This document shows positions 31,532 through 43,641 of a DNA stretch of 64,000 nt, piece after piece; position 1 is the first letter of the stretch; the number at the start of each line of letters is the position of its first letter. The position numbers and the translations under genes were made by a program. Under the pieces are notes generated by a model. The model worked only from the letters and a program-made list of their open reading frames with translations, was not told the origin of the DNA and did no database searches. Source of the DNA: Pinguiococcus pyrenoidosus (lineage: Eukaryota; Sar; Pinguiophyceae; Pinguiochrysidales; Pinguiochrysidaceae); NCBI GenBank assembly GCA_019677205.1, contig JAAMXY010000262.1:159817-223816 (forward strand). The letters are read 5' to 3'.

Positions 31532-34500
31532 ATGGCGACAGCCCCGTTGTTTGCCGCGCACGGCATGGCAGCGGCGTTTTCGCCGACGCCGCAGCAAGCG
31601 TCGAGCCCCTCGTTCTCCGAGAGCATTGACGGCTTCATCATTCAGGAGAGCCGGGCTGCGGGAAGCGATCCGTCGTCCTCGGAAATCGATGGTTTAGACG
31701 CTGTGCGAGGCTGCGATGTGCTGGCGAAGACCGTCGTGGAGAAGCTTGTCCTGGATGTCGTGGCTCAGAATCTGCCGCGCGAGGCTGAGGACGATGAGTG
31801 GGACGTGCGCAGCTTTGGAGAGGCGGAATTCGAAGAGGTGCTGAAGGATCAGGCGAAGGTGGAGCGGCGGAAACGAGCGATGAAGACCGTCAAGGCAAGG
31901 GGTTACATCAGCGTCCTTCGGCAGAAGAAAGAATTGGAGAAGTCTTCGATGAGGGCGCCGGCGGCAAGGGCGGGGCAAGGAGACCTTCAGGATCAGACGC
32001 AAGCTGCGGAAAGCGTGCCTCCCCACGAGCTTCCCAACCAAAGCGGCGCCAAGCCCACTTCGATGCAAGGCTCGACTTTTCAGACGGCCGAGGAGAATCG
32101 GAGGTCCAGGAAGAGATCCTTGCCAGGCAGCGTGGGACCCGTGCCCCAGTATGACGCTGCCCAGCAAGGAAGATGGCCCGTGCCGCCTCCGTTGCCACTT
32201 GCTGGTGGTTTGCCGAGCTTCCAGCTTGCAACCCCGTCGCCGCGCGAGTATACCCCAAGCGTCGCTACGACAGCCGTGGATCATGGCTCCTTCTCTGCGG
32301 AAGTCAGCGGTGGAACGCGGATACATGCATCGATCGGTGGTCCGGCCTTACCGACGACCGGACAGGTCTTTCTCCACGACGATGTGATGGGAATGGCGCT
32401 GCCGAACACCGGGACCACGTCGCCCGTGCCAATGGCAGAGCAGGCGCATCAAGCGTCCTTTGAGACCATGCAAGCTCCCTCTTGCTGGCCAGCAAGTCAC
32501 GCAATGGCGCCTGGAGGCGCAATGAGACCGGGGCGACTACCAACTCCGTTGCCACCGATCCCATATGCTCCAGAGCTTCCTGCTGCGGCAGGTTTTCCTT
32601 TCGGGCAGATCGGGCAGATCGAGCAGATGGGGCACTTTGGGCAGATGGGACACCTTGGGCAGATCGGGCAGATGGAGCAGATGGGGCACTTTGGGCAGAT
32701 GGGGCACCTTGGGCAGATGGGGCACCTTTCCCAATTCCAAATGCCTCCCATGCTGCCAGGCGGCTTGGGGCCGAGACCGTCGCCTTCCAGTGCTGGCCTG
32801 CAGGGTGGTGGCCAGGCTGGGATGGAAAGCGCGTTCTCGGGCAGCGCGACACAAACCATCCCTTCTGGTGGGAACGTCATGGGTGCAGGATCGATGGGAG
32901 TGCAGCCGACGTTTCCAGACGGCTTCACAGCAACGCCCTTGCCGCCGTCTGGTGTTCAAACAATGGCGGGGAACTTCGCAGATGGCGCCGGTGCTGGTGC
33001 AGCTCGACACCTCAGCCATTCTTCGCCACCACATGTATCCCTTGAAACACAGGTTACGAGCTGTCCGCCGACTGCTGCGCAAGTCCATTGGTGCAGCGCT
33101 CTTGAGGACACGCGTCGGACGCGGTTTAGAGCTTCGGAGTTTCCCTTCGCGAAGCAAGCAAAGGTCGAAGAGGACGACATAGCCATGTATTGGAGTAGCC
33201 AAGCTCAGTTCGCGCCAACGGAGATGCTGCCCAAAAGTGGCGGCGCGGATATGCGCCATCCTGTGAGTGGGCTGGTGGGACAAAGGGATCCAAGGGATGC
33301 AAGAGCGATGCCGGGATACGACTCCTTGATGGGCTGGCTTTGCGAGGGTGAACGTCAACAGCAGGGGGGTCCAACTATCGTGGGGAATCCAAGAATGCCG
33401 CAAACACCCCAGATGCGCCCAGTGCCCCCAATGCCCGAGGCGGGCTTTCAACCTCCGCTTCATGCGCCTATCCCAGGCGAGCACTGCTTCCCTGGTGGCT
33501 TTCCGGCAGTCGGAATGCACTTTCTTTCGAGCAGCGGGAATGAAAGCGATCCCAAGTTTGATCGATATGGAGCGGGGGTGCCATCTTCACGAGCCGCCTC
33601 GCTGAATGTAGTGGGCTTGGAGCCGGGAGTGACGAGTGCGCAAGCCTCGTTGCAGCCTCCTGGGAGTCTATCGACTTCGACCTTGTCCCGATCTGCTGAT
33701 CGACGGTCGGCAGAGTCTGTCCGCAGTCCACTCGGCCAAACTGCACATGCTGGGCGGCCGCATGCTGGATTGCCATATCCTGGACTGCTGAACACTGGAT
33801 TGCACGATGCTGGGCCGCCAAGTTCGGGACTGCCCAAGGCCTGGAGCGCGGGTGTCGCCGCAGTTGCCTCCGCAAACGAGCTTCCGCCCACCGGCGCTTC
33901 TTTGGAGTCGCCATCCGAGCAAAGCCTGCAGCAAAAGCCTGTCAACGCTATGTTTGTGCATTCGCTTCAGCCCGCAGATGCGACGAAGCACGGCGTTTCC
34001 AAGGAAGACGTGGAGGTGCAAAGGGCAGTACCGATACCCTCGAAGCTGCCGCAAAGCCGAGCTTCCCATGCTTCCGCAAGTGTGCAAGGGGCGCCGGAGC
34101 GCAGCTTTGACCTCCCGTCGGCTGTGCAGAACCATTTCACCTCTTCTGCGCCGCACAAGGGTCAAATGGAACCGATGAAGATGGTACAGCCTTTTCCAGC
34201 TAAGGTCGAAGCAGATCCGGCCGCCGTGTTTCCCAAGGCCTCGCTGAGCACATTTGGCGTGCCCACCGGAGGCCGCGCGGTTCTGAAGCGAAGACCGATC
34301 GAGCTGCCGGTTTGGAAGGCACCGTTTGGCCTCATGGCACCGAGTGTCGCTCACTGCCAGCAGCTCGTCGAGGTGGGCAAGGCTGTACAGCTCCTTGCCG
34401 GCCTTCCGCGGCTTCCAAGCGACCCTCGGGCCTTCCGAGAGGATCTCCCGAAGAAGGAAAAGGAGAGCGAGGAAGATTGGGAGCTCGCCCACGATCTTTT

Positions 34501-37500
34501 CTCTTCGTTTGCTGCCCCTGCAGGAGCACCACGTCAAGCTTCCACGGGTCCCAACCGCGATGCAAGGCACCCTGACGGAAGGATTCGAAGTCTCTGTAGC
34601 GAGGCTGGAGCAGATCCGAAGAAGGTCTTGCTCAAATGCGCTTGGTGCCTGCGAAGAGGACTCGCAGGCGTCCGCGGGCTCCGCCAGCATATGGCTCGCC
34701 ACTGTGAGAACGTGCCCGACGATGTGACCGAGGGGCTCGTGGGCCGACTCATTATCGAAGCCGTAGAAGAGGCGGTCACTAGGTTGCGGCAGCGGCAGAA
34801 GAGAGGGGGCGCGCGATCGCGAGGAAAGGACATCAGCAACTACGTTTACGGAGAAGAGTATGACTTCCTGAACAATCGCTTCGCCGTTGGAGAAAAGCCA
34901 ACGCTCGCTTACTTGAAGAACATGATCGGATGTCGCTTCATGTTCAAGACCAAGCAACGAGGGGACATCTTCCGCGTCCTGCAGGTCGAATGGGATAAGG
35001 AGATGAGCAAAGCCGTCGCCTTCATTTGCAGGGCCCACGTGTACGACGAAGTGATGAACTGCGGCCGCGCGAAGGAGCTTGGCTGGCGCCGACGGAACCA
35101 CACCGACGAGACGATCGTTGGGGTATGGGTGGGATGCGATCGGTGCAATAAGTGGAGGCGAGTTCAAGAGGAGCCGCTCACCGATCAGTGGTTCTGCGAG
35201 ATGGGAGGACTCCGGTGCTCCGATCCCCAGGAGACGCTGAAGGATGGAGAGTACGATGCAAGATCGGAGACTCCCGAGGACGAGCCGTCCGAGGAGTCAG
35301 CAGCGCCTGCCCAGCCCGCAGGTCCGTCGCAGGGCGCGACGCCAGGAGACGAGAGTATCTCCTCGCCCGCGCCTCCAGAAGTGATGGATCACCGGGAAGA
35401 ACCGGGGGAAGCTTGGCTTTCAACGACGGGCGAACCTCCTGCCAGCGAACCTCCTGCCAGCGAACCTCGAGAGCAGATCGCGGAAGGTGCAAATGATGGA
35501 TTGACCATTCCGCAAGAACCGAATGCGATCTTGGCGAAGCAATCTGAAGCCTCTGCAGCGTCGTCCGAGGCTTATCCTGATGAGCTTCCTTGCAGGAAGC
35601 CTCCTGTTGACGGAGTCGTGGAGACGGGCGAAGGCGGTGTTACCGAATCTCTTGCCACCGCAGCTGCGGGATCCGATGGCGGGGCCGTGGAGGCAACGAT
35701 TGAGGTTTCCGCAAGCAATGATGCAAGCAGTACACCGGCAGTGGCAACGACCTCCACATCGAAGCAACTGACCACAGCTGGTGCTAGCGATGAGGTTCGC
35801 GGACCAGGGGACGACGCTTCAGCAGCTGCAGGTTCTGCAGCGCCTCCTAGCCTTCCAGCAACTGATGCGAAGCTAGCAGCTGAAGCGCATGCCGGCTCTT
35901 CGGGCGTGGCGTCGTCGTCTTCTGCTGCTTCTACGTCACCTCCGACTTTCACAGATCGCGTTGGTGATGCTGGCGTGGCGGCGAACGGGCAGGCTCCATC
36001 GCTTACCGGTGAAGGGAGACCGTCGAGTACAGCGGCAATCGTTGGCACATCTTCTGTCGTGCTGACGTCGGATGACGCTCGCGACGAAGGCATCAATGCG
36101 AACGCGCCAGTCCCGGCTGTTTCATTGGCGGCGCAATCCGCCGGAGGCTACCAAGGAGTAGCCAAGGGGGCGACACAGTCAGAAGAGTCCCTGCAGGAAA
36201 CGGATGCAATCCTTCCGCTGCCTCTTCAGCAGGACAGGACGAAGCGGGACACGACTTTTGCTGAAGCCGGCGGAATTTCAGTGCCGATGGAGGTCGAGAG
36301 GTCAGCGGAAACATTCCCGGAGGAGATTGCGGTACTGTGCATCACGTCATCCACTCCACCCGATGAGGCTGCAAGTCCGGTGCCTGTCGAAGAAGGATCG
36401 AGTCGAGCCCCTCAGCAAGAGAAAATGGAAACGAGCACCACTTCTCCTGCGCTGGGAGAAGCCTCGGCTCCCATGCAGGCGGAGAAATCCTCCAAAGCAC
36501 CTGAGGAAGGGGAGCTGGTCCCGCCTGCGCCGCACGACTCTGCGGCTGCCGAAGGAGGTGGAGGCGCCGCGAGCAACAGTCAGGCGCCGAAGGATTCGAA
36601 GGATCGAACGCGGCAAGCACGGTCCACCTACAAGATTAAAGGATATCAGTACGCGAATGCCGACCCTGTTGAGATGCATGTTTTCTCGGAAGGTGCGTAC
36701 AAGTACAGCACCGCAACGGCAAATTTGCAAGCAAGACCAGGATCGCTGCGCAGCCTCACCGTTGGTACCCTCACCTTTGTTACCCTCACCTTTGTTCCCA
36801 CAGGCGCTGAGCGCGTGTTTAAAGAGATGCTTTGGTCTGCAAGAAGGCTCGAGATCGGTAAGGGCGTTGAGCAGTGTTTGATGCTCCTTTGTTACTTGCC
36901 GCGATGATGATGATGATGACGATGATGATGGTGGTGGTGGTCTTCTCATGCATGTAGAGTACGGAGCTTCGAGCTGCAAAGGCATTTCGGTCAGCCCCGA
37001 CGAAGACAAGTACTCCCAGCGCGGGCGCAGACGCAAACCTGCTCGAGGCGGGCCTGATCGGGAAAGTGCACAAGGTAGGCCCTGCTTCGGCGGCATCAGC
37101 ATCTTCGATTCGTTGTTTACTCAGCACATTCGCTCTTGGGAACGCCAGACCCCAATGCGTCGCCGTCGCCTCGTCGCCGACTGCGAAGGGCATCGCGGCC
37201 AAAAGCTGACGAGTATGAGTACTACACCTCCCAGAAGCGTCGAAGGAGGAATGGCGAGTTGCGCAAGAAGCGCAAGCTCCAGAAAATTGCCAACGGTGGA
37301 AGGGGCGCGAGTTCGGAATCAGATTCGGAATTGTGGGAGAAGGACGCCGAAAAAACTTCGAATGCGAAGACAGCGAAGCTTCCCCAAATAATTGAAGAGG
37401 ACGACTCCGATTCAGACGAAGGTGTCGCTTGGTTGGGACCGCAGCATGACAACATGTGCTTCATCCGGACGAAGCAGGAACCCTTGAAGCTCAGCGATCA

Positions 37501-37936
37501 TCGCGCTGCAAAGGCGAAGGTAGGCGCATCGCACATCCTGCATACGCCATCGAGATGGACGAACTCATCTAAAAGCATCTGCGACGGAACCACACAGGTT
37601 AGGAGTTTCGCGCTGCAGCCGCGCGTCCTTCGTCGGAACCTTCAACGACCTGGGAAGAAGGAGGAAGGCGGAGATCACGCCAGGAGCGGAGAACGTCCCA
37701 ACAGTGCGCAAGGCATGGCTCCTGGCAAGGAGAATGGAGGTGTCCCGGGGTTTCCCAAAAATACGAGCACACCGAGGAAGACCGAGCCTGACGCGGAGAC
37801 TCCAGATGCCCGTGATGCCTCGAGGGAGAACGCTGAAGAAGAAGGCAGAATGCAGATGATGAGTCCAGCTGTGGAGATGAAGAAGGCGAGTGGCTCTCCG
37901 AGCGGCTTGGACGCGCTCCAGCTCTTGTTCGGGTGA
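31532..37936 (+). CDS. Giant CW-type zinc-finger protein
   Basis: Five exons, 31532-36692, 36804-36857, 36958-37074, 37149-37519 and 37598-37936, encode 2013 residues. The one confident domain is a CW zinc finger at about 1195-1245: VWVGCDRCNKWRRVQEE, then WFCEMGGLRCSDPQE, with the Trp and Cys ligands. CW fingers read methylated Lys4 of histone H3. Upstream of it (about 1025-1190) is a well-ordered region of unknown fold (YGEEYDFLNNRFAVGEKP, LKNMIGCRFMFKTKQRG). The remainder is low complexity: a Gly-Gln-Met-Gly-His repeat (32608-32730), an LPYPGLLNTGLHDAG repeat and a long Ala/Ser/Glu tail. The final exons hold basic clusters (QKRRRRNGELRKKRKL), likely nuclear localisation. I infer a chromatin reader. 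The 78-nt last intron is in frame and may be retained. Confidence 0.82.
32608..32730 (+). repeat. In-frame minisatellite GGGCAGATGGGGCAC-type
   Basis: Repeats built from GGGCAGAT and GGGCACCTT units code for Gly-Gln-Ile/Met and Gly-His-Phe/Leu. A block of about 54 bp is duplicated nearly exactly (32615-32668 and 32669-32722). Confidence 0.8.
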
Positions 37937-38380
37937 ACGCGCGTGAAGGTTGGACCTGCACGCAAGTCGGCTACAAAGGTGGACGAGACGAGCACAAGCT
38001 TTTTGGTCCTAACGTATCAATCGCTCATCCTTGTGACCAGTATCGACAAACAAACACACACACAAACACAAATACAATCACCTGTGGCCACAAAGCGCGA
38101 GCTCCTCGGATCCTGCGAAGGGATTTATTTACTGGGCATACATGCTTTCCTCCAATGAAAGCCTCGCGCCAAAGAGCTTTCCTTTCGTATCCGCCAAAGA
38201 ATCTCGTGCAACAATCCCGAAGTCTTTTGCTGCAGCTGCCGGTCTAGGGCCCGGAGACAGAAGAAGATCCGTCTCAAATGCCTTCCCCACTGCGAAGCTG
38301 CGCGACAGGCGCAGATCTAAGCGCCCCGGCGTGCGTTGGGGCAAGAGAGCTCCGAGTGCAATCCACCCCGAGCGCCTCTG
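37937..38380. other. Convergent spacer
   Basis: 444 bp between the stops of two converging genes. A short CA-rich stretch (about 38050-38080) is the only notable feature. Confidence 0.5.
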
Positions 38381-39043
38381 CTATGACAGCTTCGGTTTCT
38401 TTCCCGCCCCTGCCGCGCTATCTGCGGGCGCCTTCCTCTTCGCGGCGTTGTTCGGCGACGCCTTTTTCGCCGCCGGCGCCTTGATGTCCCGCATGTCCAA
38501 GCTCCTTCGCCGCGCTTTGGGCTCTTCCAGGCCCGGGATCTTGAGCTGCCAGTGCTTTTTCAAGCACAGCTGCAGGTCCTTGACCTCCACGGTATCGCTA
38601 CCGCGATGCGCCGACAACTCCGCCGCAGTAGAGCACACCTTGGCGGCGAAATCCAACACCAACTTCGTGACCAACTCCTCGGCGTTCGCCTCGAGCTCGC
38701 AGTCTTTGGCCAGTCGCTGGAGCAAGTGCTGTATGCGGACGCCCTGCGGGCGCCCGCGCACTCCCTGAGCCATGGGCGCGCTCGGGCGGCTCTTGCGCTC
38801 CGCCTGCGCCGCTTTGCGCTTCTCCGCCTCAAACAACGCCTGCTGCTGCCCGGGAGTGAGCTTGGGCGTCTTGGGCGCGGAAGGTTGCATGATGGGCGCG
38901 GAAGGCGACGGGACGCCGCGCTTCATCATGGCCTGCTCCAACGTCGTGCCTTTGGGGAGCGCCATATTTTGAACTGGAAAGCGCGGGAAAAGCGCAGAGA
39001 GAGGGGGGCTGCGAGAGGCGCGCAAGCCGAAAGGGGGGTGCAT
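38381..39043 (-). CDS. TAF12: TFIID subunit TAF12 (histone-fold)
   Basis: A single exon. The histone fold reads IQHLLQRLAKDCELEANAEE, LVTKLVLDFAAKVCSTAAEL, HRGSDTVEVKDLQLCLKKHW and LKIPG. It matches TAF12 helix for helix, including the VEVKDLQL and W-x-x-x-IPG ending. TAF12 pairs with TAF4 in TFIID and sits in SAGA, acting in RNA polymerase II initiation. Basic, Lys-rich tails flank it (AAKRKAPADSA, KKPKLS). Two in-frame ATGs compete: 39043 (220 residues) and 38965 (194 residues, MALPKGTT). The second is more likely, because an E2F-like box (38981-38991) and a Pro/Arg-rich non-conserved segment lie between them. Confidence 0.88.
   Translation of the reverse strand: MHPPFGLRASRSPPLSALFPRFPVQNMALPKGTTLEQAMMKRGVPSPSAPIMQPSAPKTPKLTPGQQQALFEAEKRKAAQAERKSRPSAPMAQGVRGRPQGVRIQHLLQRLAKDCELEANAEELVTKLVLDFAAKVCSTAAELSAHRGSDTVEVKDLQLCLKKHWQLKIPGLEEPKARRRSLDMRDIKAPAAKKASPNNAAKRKAPADSAAGAGKKPKLS
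38981..38991 (-). promoter_or_regulatory. E2F-like site near the TAF12 start
   Basis: GCGCGGGAAAA on the plus strand, TTTTCCCGCGC reading toward TAF12, 16 bp before the ATG at 38965. It falls inside the longer frame if 39043 is used. Confidence 0.35.
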
Positions 39044-39639
39044 GCTCTCAAGCTAGTCTCTATTTAGTTATGATATAAGTATATTCAGGGGACACCATTG
39101 CACCGATGAGAATCGATCAATGGACCAATTTATGATCATTGAGTAAAATTCTATATGAATATGTTAATATTTAGAAATACAAAATCGGCAGGAAGCAGAA
39201 CTGATTCGTTTCTCAGTATCAGTAGAGAATGATCGCATTATTCTCCTTTGACACGGCGAACTTCTCCGAGATCAGTAGACAGTGACACCACGCCTTGGCC
39301 ACGCCGAAGAACAAGTCTCGCCTCGCTCACGAAGAGGACGCGCCGCCGCTAAACGCGCCGCTGCTCTCCCTCTCCTCCCAGGATTTCCCCGCACTCTTGT
39401 CGCACCTTTGGCCTGCGCGGTTGGAAAGCGCGACAGCAGTGCGCTTTCTGCCGAAACCTTCCCATTTGGCCAGAGCGCCCGAATCCGAACCATTGTGGAG
39501 GTCTTTGAGCCGCATGTTCTACCTCTTCTTGTACACGGAGCTCAGTGTCTACGTCTGCGCCGCCTGCACGTTCCTCTGCCGATCGATAGATAAGGACTCG
39601 GACTCGTAGACGGCTCTGGAAACGCCGCGCTCTGCAGAG
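39044..39639. promoter_or_regulatory. Divergent spacer with AT-rich island
   Basis: About 600 bp between TAF12 and a PDI gene. The first part (about 39055-39245) is strongly AT-rich. A 105-codon frame ending at 39609 (+) starts at TTG and has one hydrophobic stretch; I do not regard it as a gene. Confidence 0.5.
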
Positions 39640-41195
39640 ATGCTCCTTCGCGCCTTCGCAAGCGTCGCACTTCTCGCGCTCGGCGGGAGCGCGGCTGTGG
39701 TGGATCTGCACCCGAAGAATTTTGATGACCTGACCAGCGATGGAAGCACCTGGTTCCTGGATTTCTATGCCCCTTGGTGAGTCTCCGCATCTGCCTATGG
39801 CGCTCTGCACGCACGAAAGCTCAGGCCCTACGTGTCTGTCTCCTTTGAACAGGTGCGGCCACTGCAAGCGCCTGAACCCCATCTTGGACGAAGTGGCGCC
39901 TCTGGTACGAATTCGCTGCCCTCGCAGCATTTGTGTCTTGGTGGTTTCCGCAGCGGAACAAGACGCGAAGTATGACGCAGGCGGATACTTTCCGCAGGTG
40001 GCGCCGGAGATGCGCATCGGCAAGATCGACGCGACGCAGCACAAAAGCCTGGCGAAGAAGTTCGACGTGCACGGATACCCGAGTCTGCGGTACATCCACA
40101 ATGGTGAGATGTTGGACTACGACGCGGGACGCACCAAGATGGCCCTCGTTGCCTTCGCGAAGAGGCTGGCGGGACCGATCGTGCGCACGGTGGAGACGAA
40201 GGAGCAAATCGTGGAGCTCGAGGCTCTGAGCGACGGCGTGTACGTCGTCCTTGTGTCCTTGAATGGTGTGCGGCCGTCGGAAGAGGTTCTCAGCGCCTTT
40301 GAAAGCGTGGCGAAGGCCTTCGAGACGCGCACCAGCTTTGGATTGGTGGCTGCTCCGGAGCTCGTGAATCTCGACGCGCAAAGCGCCGACGCTTCGGCCC
40401 TCGTCTTGGGTGTAGCTGAGAGCGGCGAAAAGCTGCGCATGGCGCCCGCTTCAGCGCTCGAGGACGGCGAGAGCATGACGTCGTGGCTGGGCAAGAACCT
40501 TCACAGGCGAGTGCAGCACCTGACACCGTCAAACTATCGGGAGGCAATGAAGAGCGGAAAGATCTTCCTCATCTTCGCCTACGATGGAGCGGACGAGGAC
40601 ACCTCTGCAGCTGCGCATCAGGCGATGCTCTCGGCAAGCAGGTATGGGCCTTCTTTGGGCCTTTGGGCCTTTGGGCCTTTGGGCCTTTGGGAGGAAGCCC
40701 TGCTGCTGGCGGGACCTCATCCTCGTCTTTCTTCTGCGCCCCAGGTCTGCGACAGACGAGGTTTTGGAAAGGATCCTCTTCTGCATTGTCGAGGGCGCAA
40801 GGTTTTCAAAGTACATGCGCCGCTTGGGGGCCCGCACCGAGCCCTTCCCCATGCTGTTCGCGATTGCGCAAGCCGAGGGCGACGCAATCTATCACATGCC
40901 CGATGACTCGGAAGATCAGAGGTTTGAAGCTTCGGATGCGGCCATCCTCGACTTCGCGAACGGCATCTTAGATGGGCGGGTGCCTATCTACAAACAGTCC
41001 CTGTTCAAGAAGGCGTATCTCTGGCTGCTACATCATTGGAACAAGGACAAGCAGCTGAAGCTCGCAGTGACGGTGACCCTCAGCATGGTTGGGATCGCGC
41101 TCGTTTTCCTTTTCTTCAGAGAGGAAGGGCCGACGCCCGGTCAGGGGGGACGCGAGGAGGAGCAGGACGTGGGAGAGGATTCGAAGGATGACTAA
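39640..41195 (+). CDS. Membrane-anchored protein disulfide isomerase
   Basis: Four exons, 39640-39776, 39853-39904, 39998-40641 and 40745-41195, make 427 residues. A signal peptide (MLLRAFASVALLALGGSA) is followed by one thioredoxin domain with active site APWCGHCKRL (Cys47, Cys50) and the cis-Pro region HGYPSLRYIHNG. Two further regions look like redox-inactive thioredoxin folds. One transmembrane segment (AVTVTLSMVGIALVFLFF) sits near residue 390, followed by an acidic cytosolic tail without a KDEL signal. This TMX3-like arrangement predicts an ER-membrane oxidoreductase facing the lumen. The second intron interrupts the thioredoxin fold just after helix 2, and its removal restores DEVAPL-VAPEMRIGKID. 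Confidence 0.9.
40654..40691. repeat. 8-bp tandem repeat in a PDI intron
   Basis: Four and a half copies of TTTGGGCC inside the third intron of the PDI gene (40642-40744). Confidence 0.9.
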
Positions 41196-41446
41196 GATGT
41201 CTTTCTGTCTCAGAATCTCGCAATTGCAACAACGGAGAGCCTGTGTCGAACACATGTCCGCACGGCCAGCACTCCTACCTCTACGCAGTGCCGTGCTCCT
41301 GAGCCCAATCACCTCGCCGCACACACATCAACTGGACAAGAACCCCCTTCGCAAGTATGCCACCAACCCACCACATCACCAACCCACCACACCAGCAACC
41401 CACCACACCAGCACACCGAGTCCTCTATCATGCTGCCTTGGACCGG
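41196..41446. other. Convergent spacer with CCACCA-rich repeat
   Basis: 251 bp. Imperfect CAACCCACCACACCAG repeats occupy about 41365-41417. No gene. Confidence 0.6.
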
Positions 41447-43197
41447 CTACGTTTCTAGGTCCATGCCTCGCTTCGCCTGCTGTAAAAACATCTGCAACTG
41501 CTGCAAGCGCCGGTCGATGTCGTTGACTTCGGCGTCGGGGTTCACAAGCGTCGGATTCTCGTCGGCCGCCTGGTGGAAAGGCGCCGTGGGCCCAGTCTTT
41601 CGCTCTCCCAGAACCATCTGGAGACCTGCGTCGCTCGCGATGCTGCTTGATACGCTAGACATTGGACTCGGCTTCCCAGCCTATGCACGGGTGACGGCGG
41701 ACAACATCGTTGAGCCAAGTTTGCACGTTGTGGCGCTACACAGATTACACAGCTCTACCGAAGCGTAATACCTGCTTCTTTGGGCGAGGCCGCCTCTTCG
41801 GACGGAAGCGAGCGGGTCGCTTTTCTGCTGCATCCTTTGAGGAAGACCGTGCCCGGACTCGCGACGTTGAACGCGACCCTGGCGGCCCCATCCGTGTGGA
41901 CGACACCGACCGGGCACTCCCCGCCGACGACGCAGACGAGTAGCCCGAGCCCATCGTTCGGTTGCGCCCTCGGTTCTGCGACGCCGCGCTGCCTGGACCG
42001 CGGCTCGCGCGCCTGCTCCTCCTCGATCCTGCCGAGCTGCCGACGGAGCTCCGCGCGGACCCCACGCTGTGGTCTCGAGCCTTCCGTCGAGCGGACGAGT
42101 AGCTCGGCACGCGACGGCGCGCGGACGAGACCGGCGTCGATCGACGCGCCCGCGATGTCGCAGGCGAGGTGGAGCGCATGGATCCGCGGCTCGACAAGCT
42201 TCCACTGCGACGCCTCGAGAGCGACAGGCTCAAGCGCCTGGAAAGGTCTCGCGACTTCTCTGTTGCCTTCAGAGCAGTTCGCCGCTCCCTCTCGAGATGG
42301 CGCCGAAGCTCCGAGACCTCGCCTCGGAGGCGCCCTTCCCGGCGACGGCTTGCCTGTGAAGCAGGCTTCATCTTAGGCCACCGAGCCCACAAGCCTACAC
42401 ATTCTCGGGATGCACGCCGGGATGTACATACACGACACTGACCTTCTTCTCGTCCGCGAGCATCCTCTCAAGCTTCTTCACAGTGCTCACCAGCGCTTCC
42501 TTCTGCCCCGGAATCTTCGAGAAGTACGCTCGATTCAGCGAGTTCTCCTTTCCCCGTTCGTTGCCGATTTCCGAGAGGGCGCGGTTCCCGTACCGCTCCG
42601 AGATGCTGTCCTTCTTCAGCCGATTGATCTTCCGGGTGGCGTCCTGGCGATACGCCTCGAAGGTGGTCATGAGCGACCGAAGCTCCTTGCGCAGCCTCTC
42701 ATTCTCCCGCTGCAGCTGGAGGATGTCCTCCCCCTGCGCAGTCCCCGCGATGGTCGCGCGGAGCTTCTGCCTCAGGTGTGTGTTTTCCGCGCGCAGCTGT
42801 GCAGTGGTCTGCCCCTCTTCCCCGACAAGACCCGCAGCCGCCTCCAACGGGAGCCGCGTCTCGGCCGTTGCGGACTCGAGGTCACCCTTGAGCTGCTCGT
42901 TCTCCTCGCGGAGCCTCCGGATGGTCCGCTCCAGCGAGTCTCGGCTGGCTTCCGGCTCGAAGTTTAGCGGCAGCGGATAGTGCACCCGATCAAACTCGGC
43001 CGCATACGTCATGATGAGGTATCGCTTCGGATTCGGCGCCAGGCTGCTGTGGCCAGTCGTGACAGAAGAGGCGGGCTTTCCGCTTTTCCTCGCCTGTGGA
43101 TCAGTCCAAGAAGGATTGGTTCCAGCATCTCTGTCATTGTCTGCTCTTCTCCTCTTTCTCTCTCTATCTCACTCTCTCGGTCTCTCTCTCTTTTTCT

Positions 43198-43237
<40 letters not shown>

Positions 43238-43641
43238 TCTCTCTCTCCGACTCTTTCATCCGTGGAGGAATACCTTGAGAAGCTCCAGATCTTGATAGGT
43301 CAGCAAGTCCACGAAGACGGAGTCGGAGTCCCCTTGGAGGCCTGCGTACAGCATCTTGACGAACACCTCAAAAGTCTTGAAATTGCCCGTCTTCGCGCTC
43401 AAGTCCTGCACATAGTCCGCACTGAAGTCGGCCCCCCATCTGATCGCGAGGATCATCACGCTGCACGTTAGACCAGAGAGAGGCAGGCTCCGCTCCTGCG
43501 CCGGCGTTGTACGCACCGGCGTCCGCCGCGCTTCTCCTCCGCCTCGATGGTGAGCCGCTGTCCGCCGCACGTGTCCAAGGTGAGGACATACTCGATGCCA
43601 TGGAAGCTCACGGTCTCGTGGAGCTCTCCGAGCGATTCCAT
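41447..43641 (-). CDS. CCDC61: CCDC61/VFL3 basal-body protein
   Basis: Five exons, 43517-43641, 43274-43439, 42443-43024, 41772-42371 and 41447-41680, give 568 residues (human CCDC61 has about 512). The N-terminal XRCC4-like head is recognisable: VSFHGIEYVLTLDT, then WGADFSADYVQDLSAKTGNF, VFVDLLTYQDLELL and RYLIMTYAAEFDRVHYPLPL. A long coiled coil follows (LRRLREENEQL-type heptads), then an Arg/Ser-rich basic segment and the conserved-looking end VNDIDRRLQQLQMFL. The family binds microtubules and positions basal bodies and flagellar roots (VFL3 in Chlamydomonas). Its presence implies centrioles or flagella. A long CT/GA microsatellite lies in intron 2. An E2F-like site lies 57 bp upstream of the ATG. 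Confidence 0.88.
43140..43255. repeat. TC/CT microsatellite in CCDC61 intron 2
   Basis: Nearly continuous CTCTCT with short interruptions. On the coding (minus) strand it is a GA tract, so it is not the pyrimidine tract of the acceptor. Confidence 0.9.

Noticed and set aside
33668-35167. A 499-codon minus-strand frame opposite the CW gene
   Set aside because: Antisense to an ordered coding region including the CW finger; no domain content.
39295-39609. 105-codon frame with a hydrophobic stretch before the PDI gene
   Set aside because: No ATG at its start, no homology pattern, and it lies where the PDI promoter must be.
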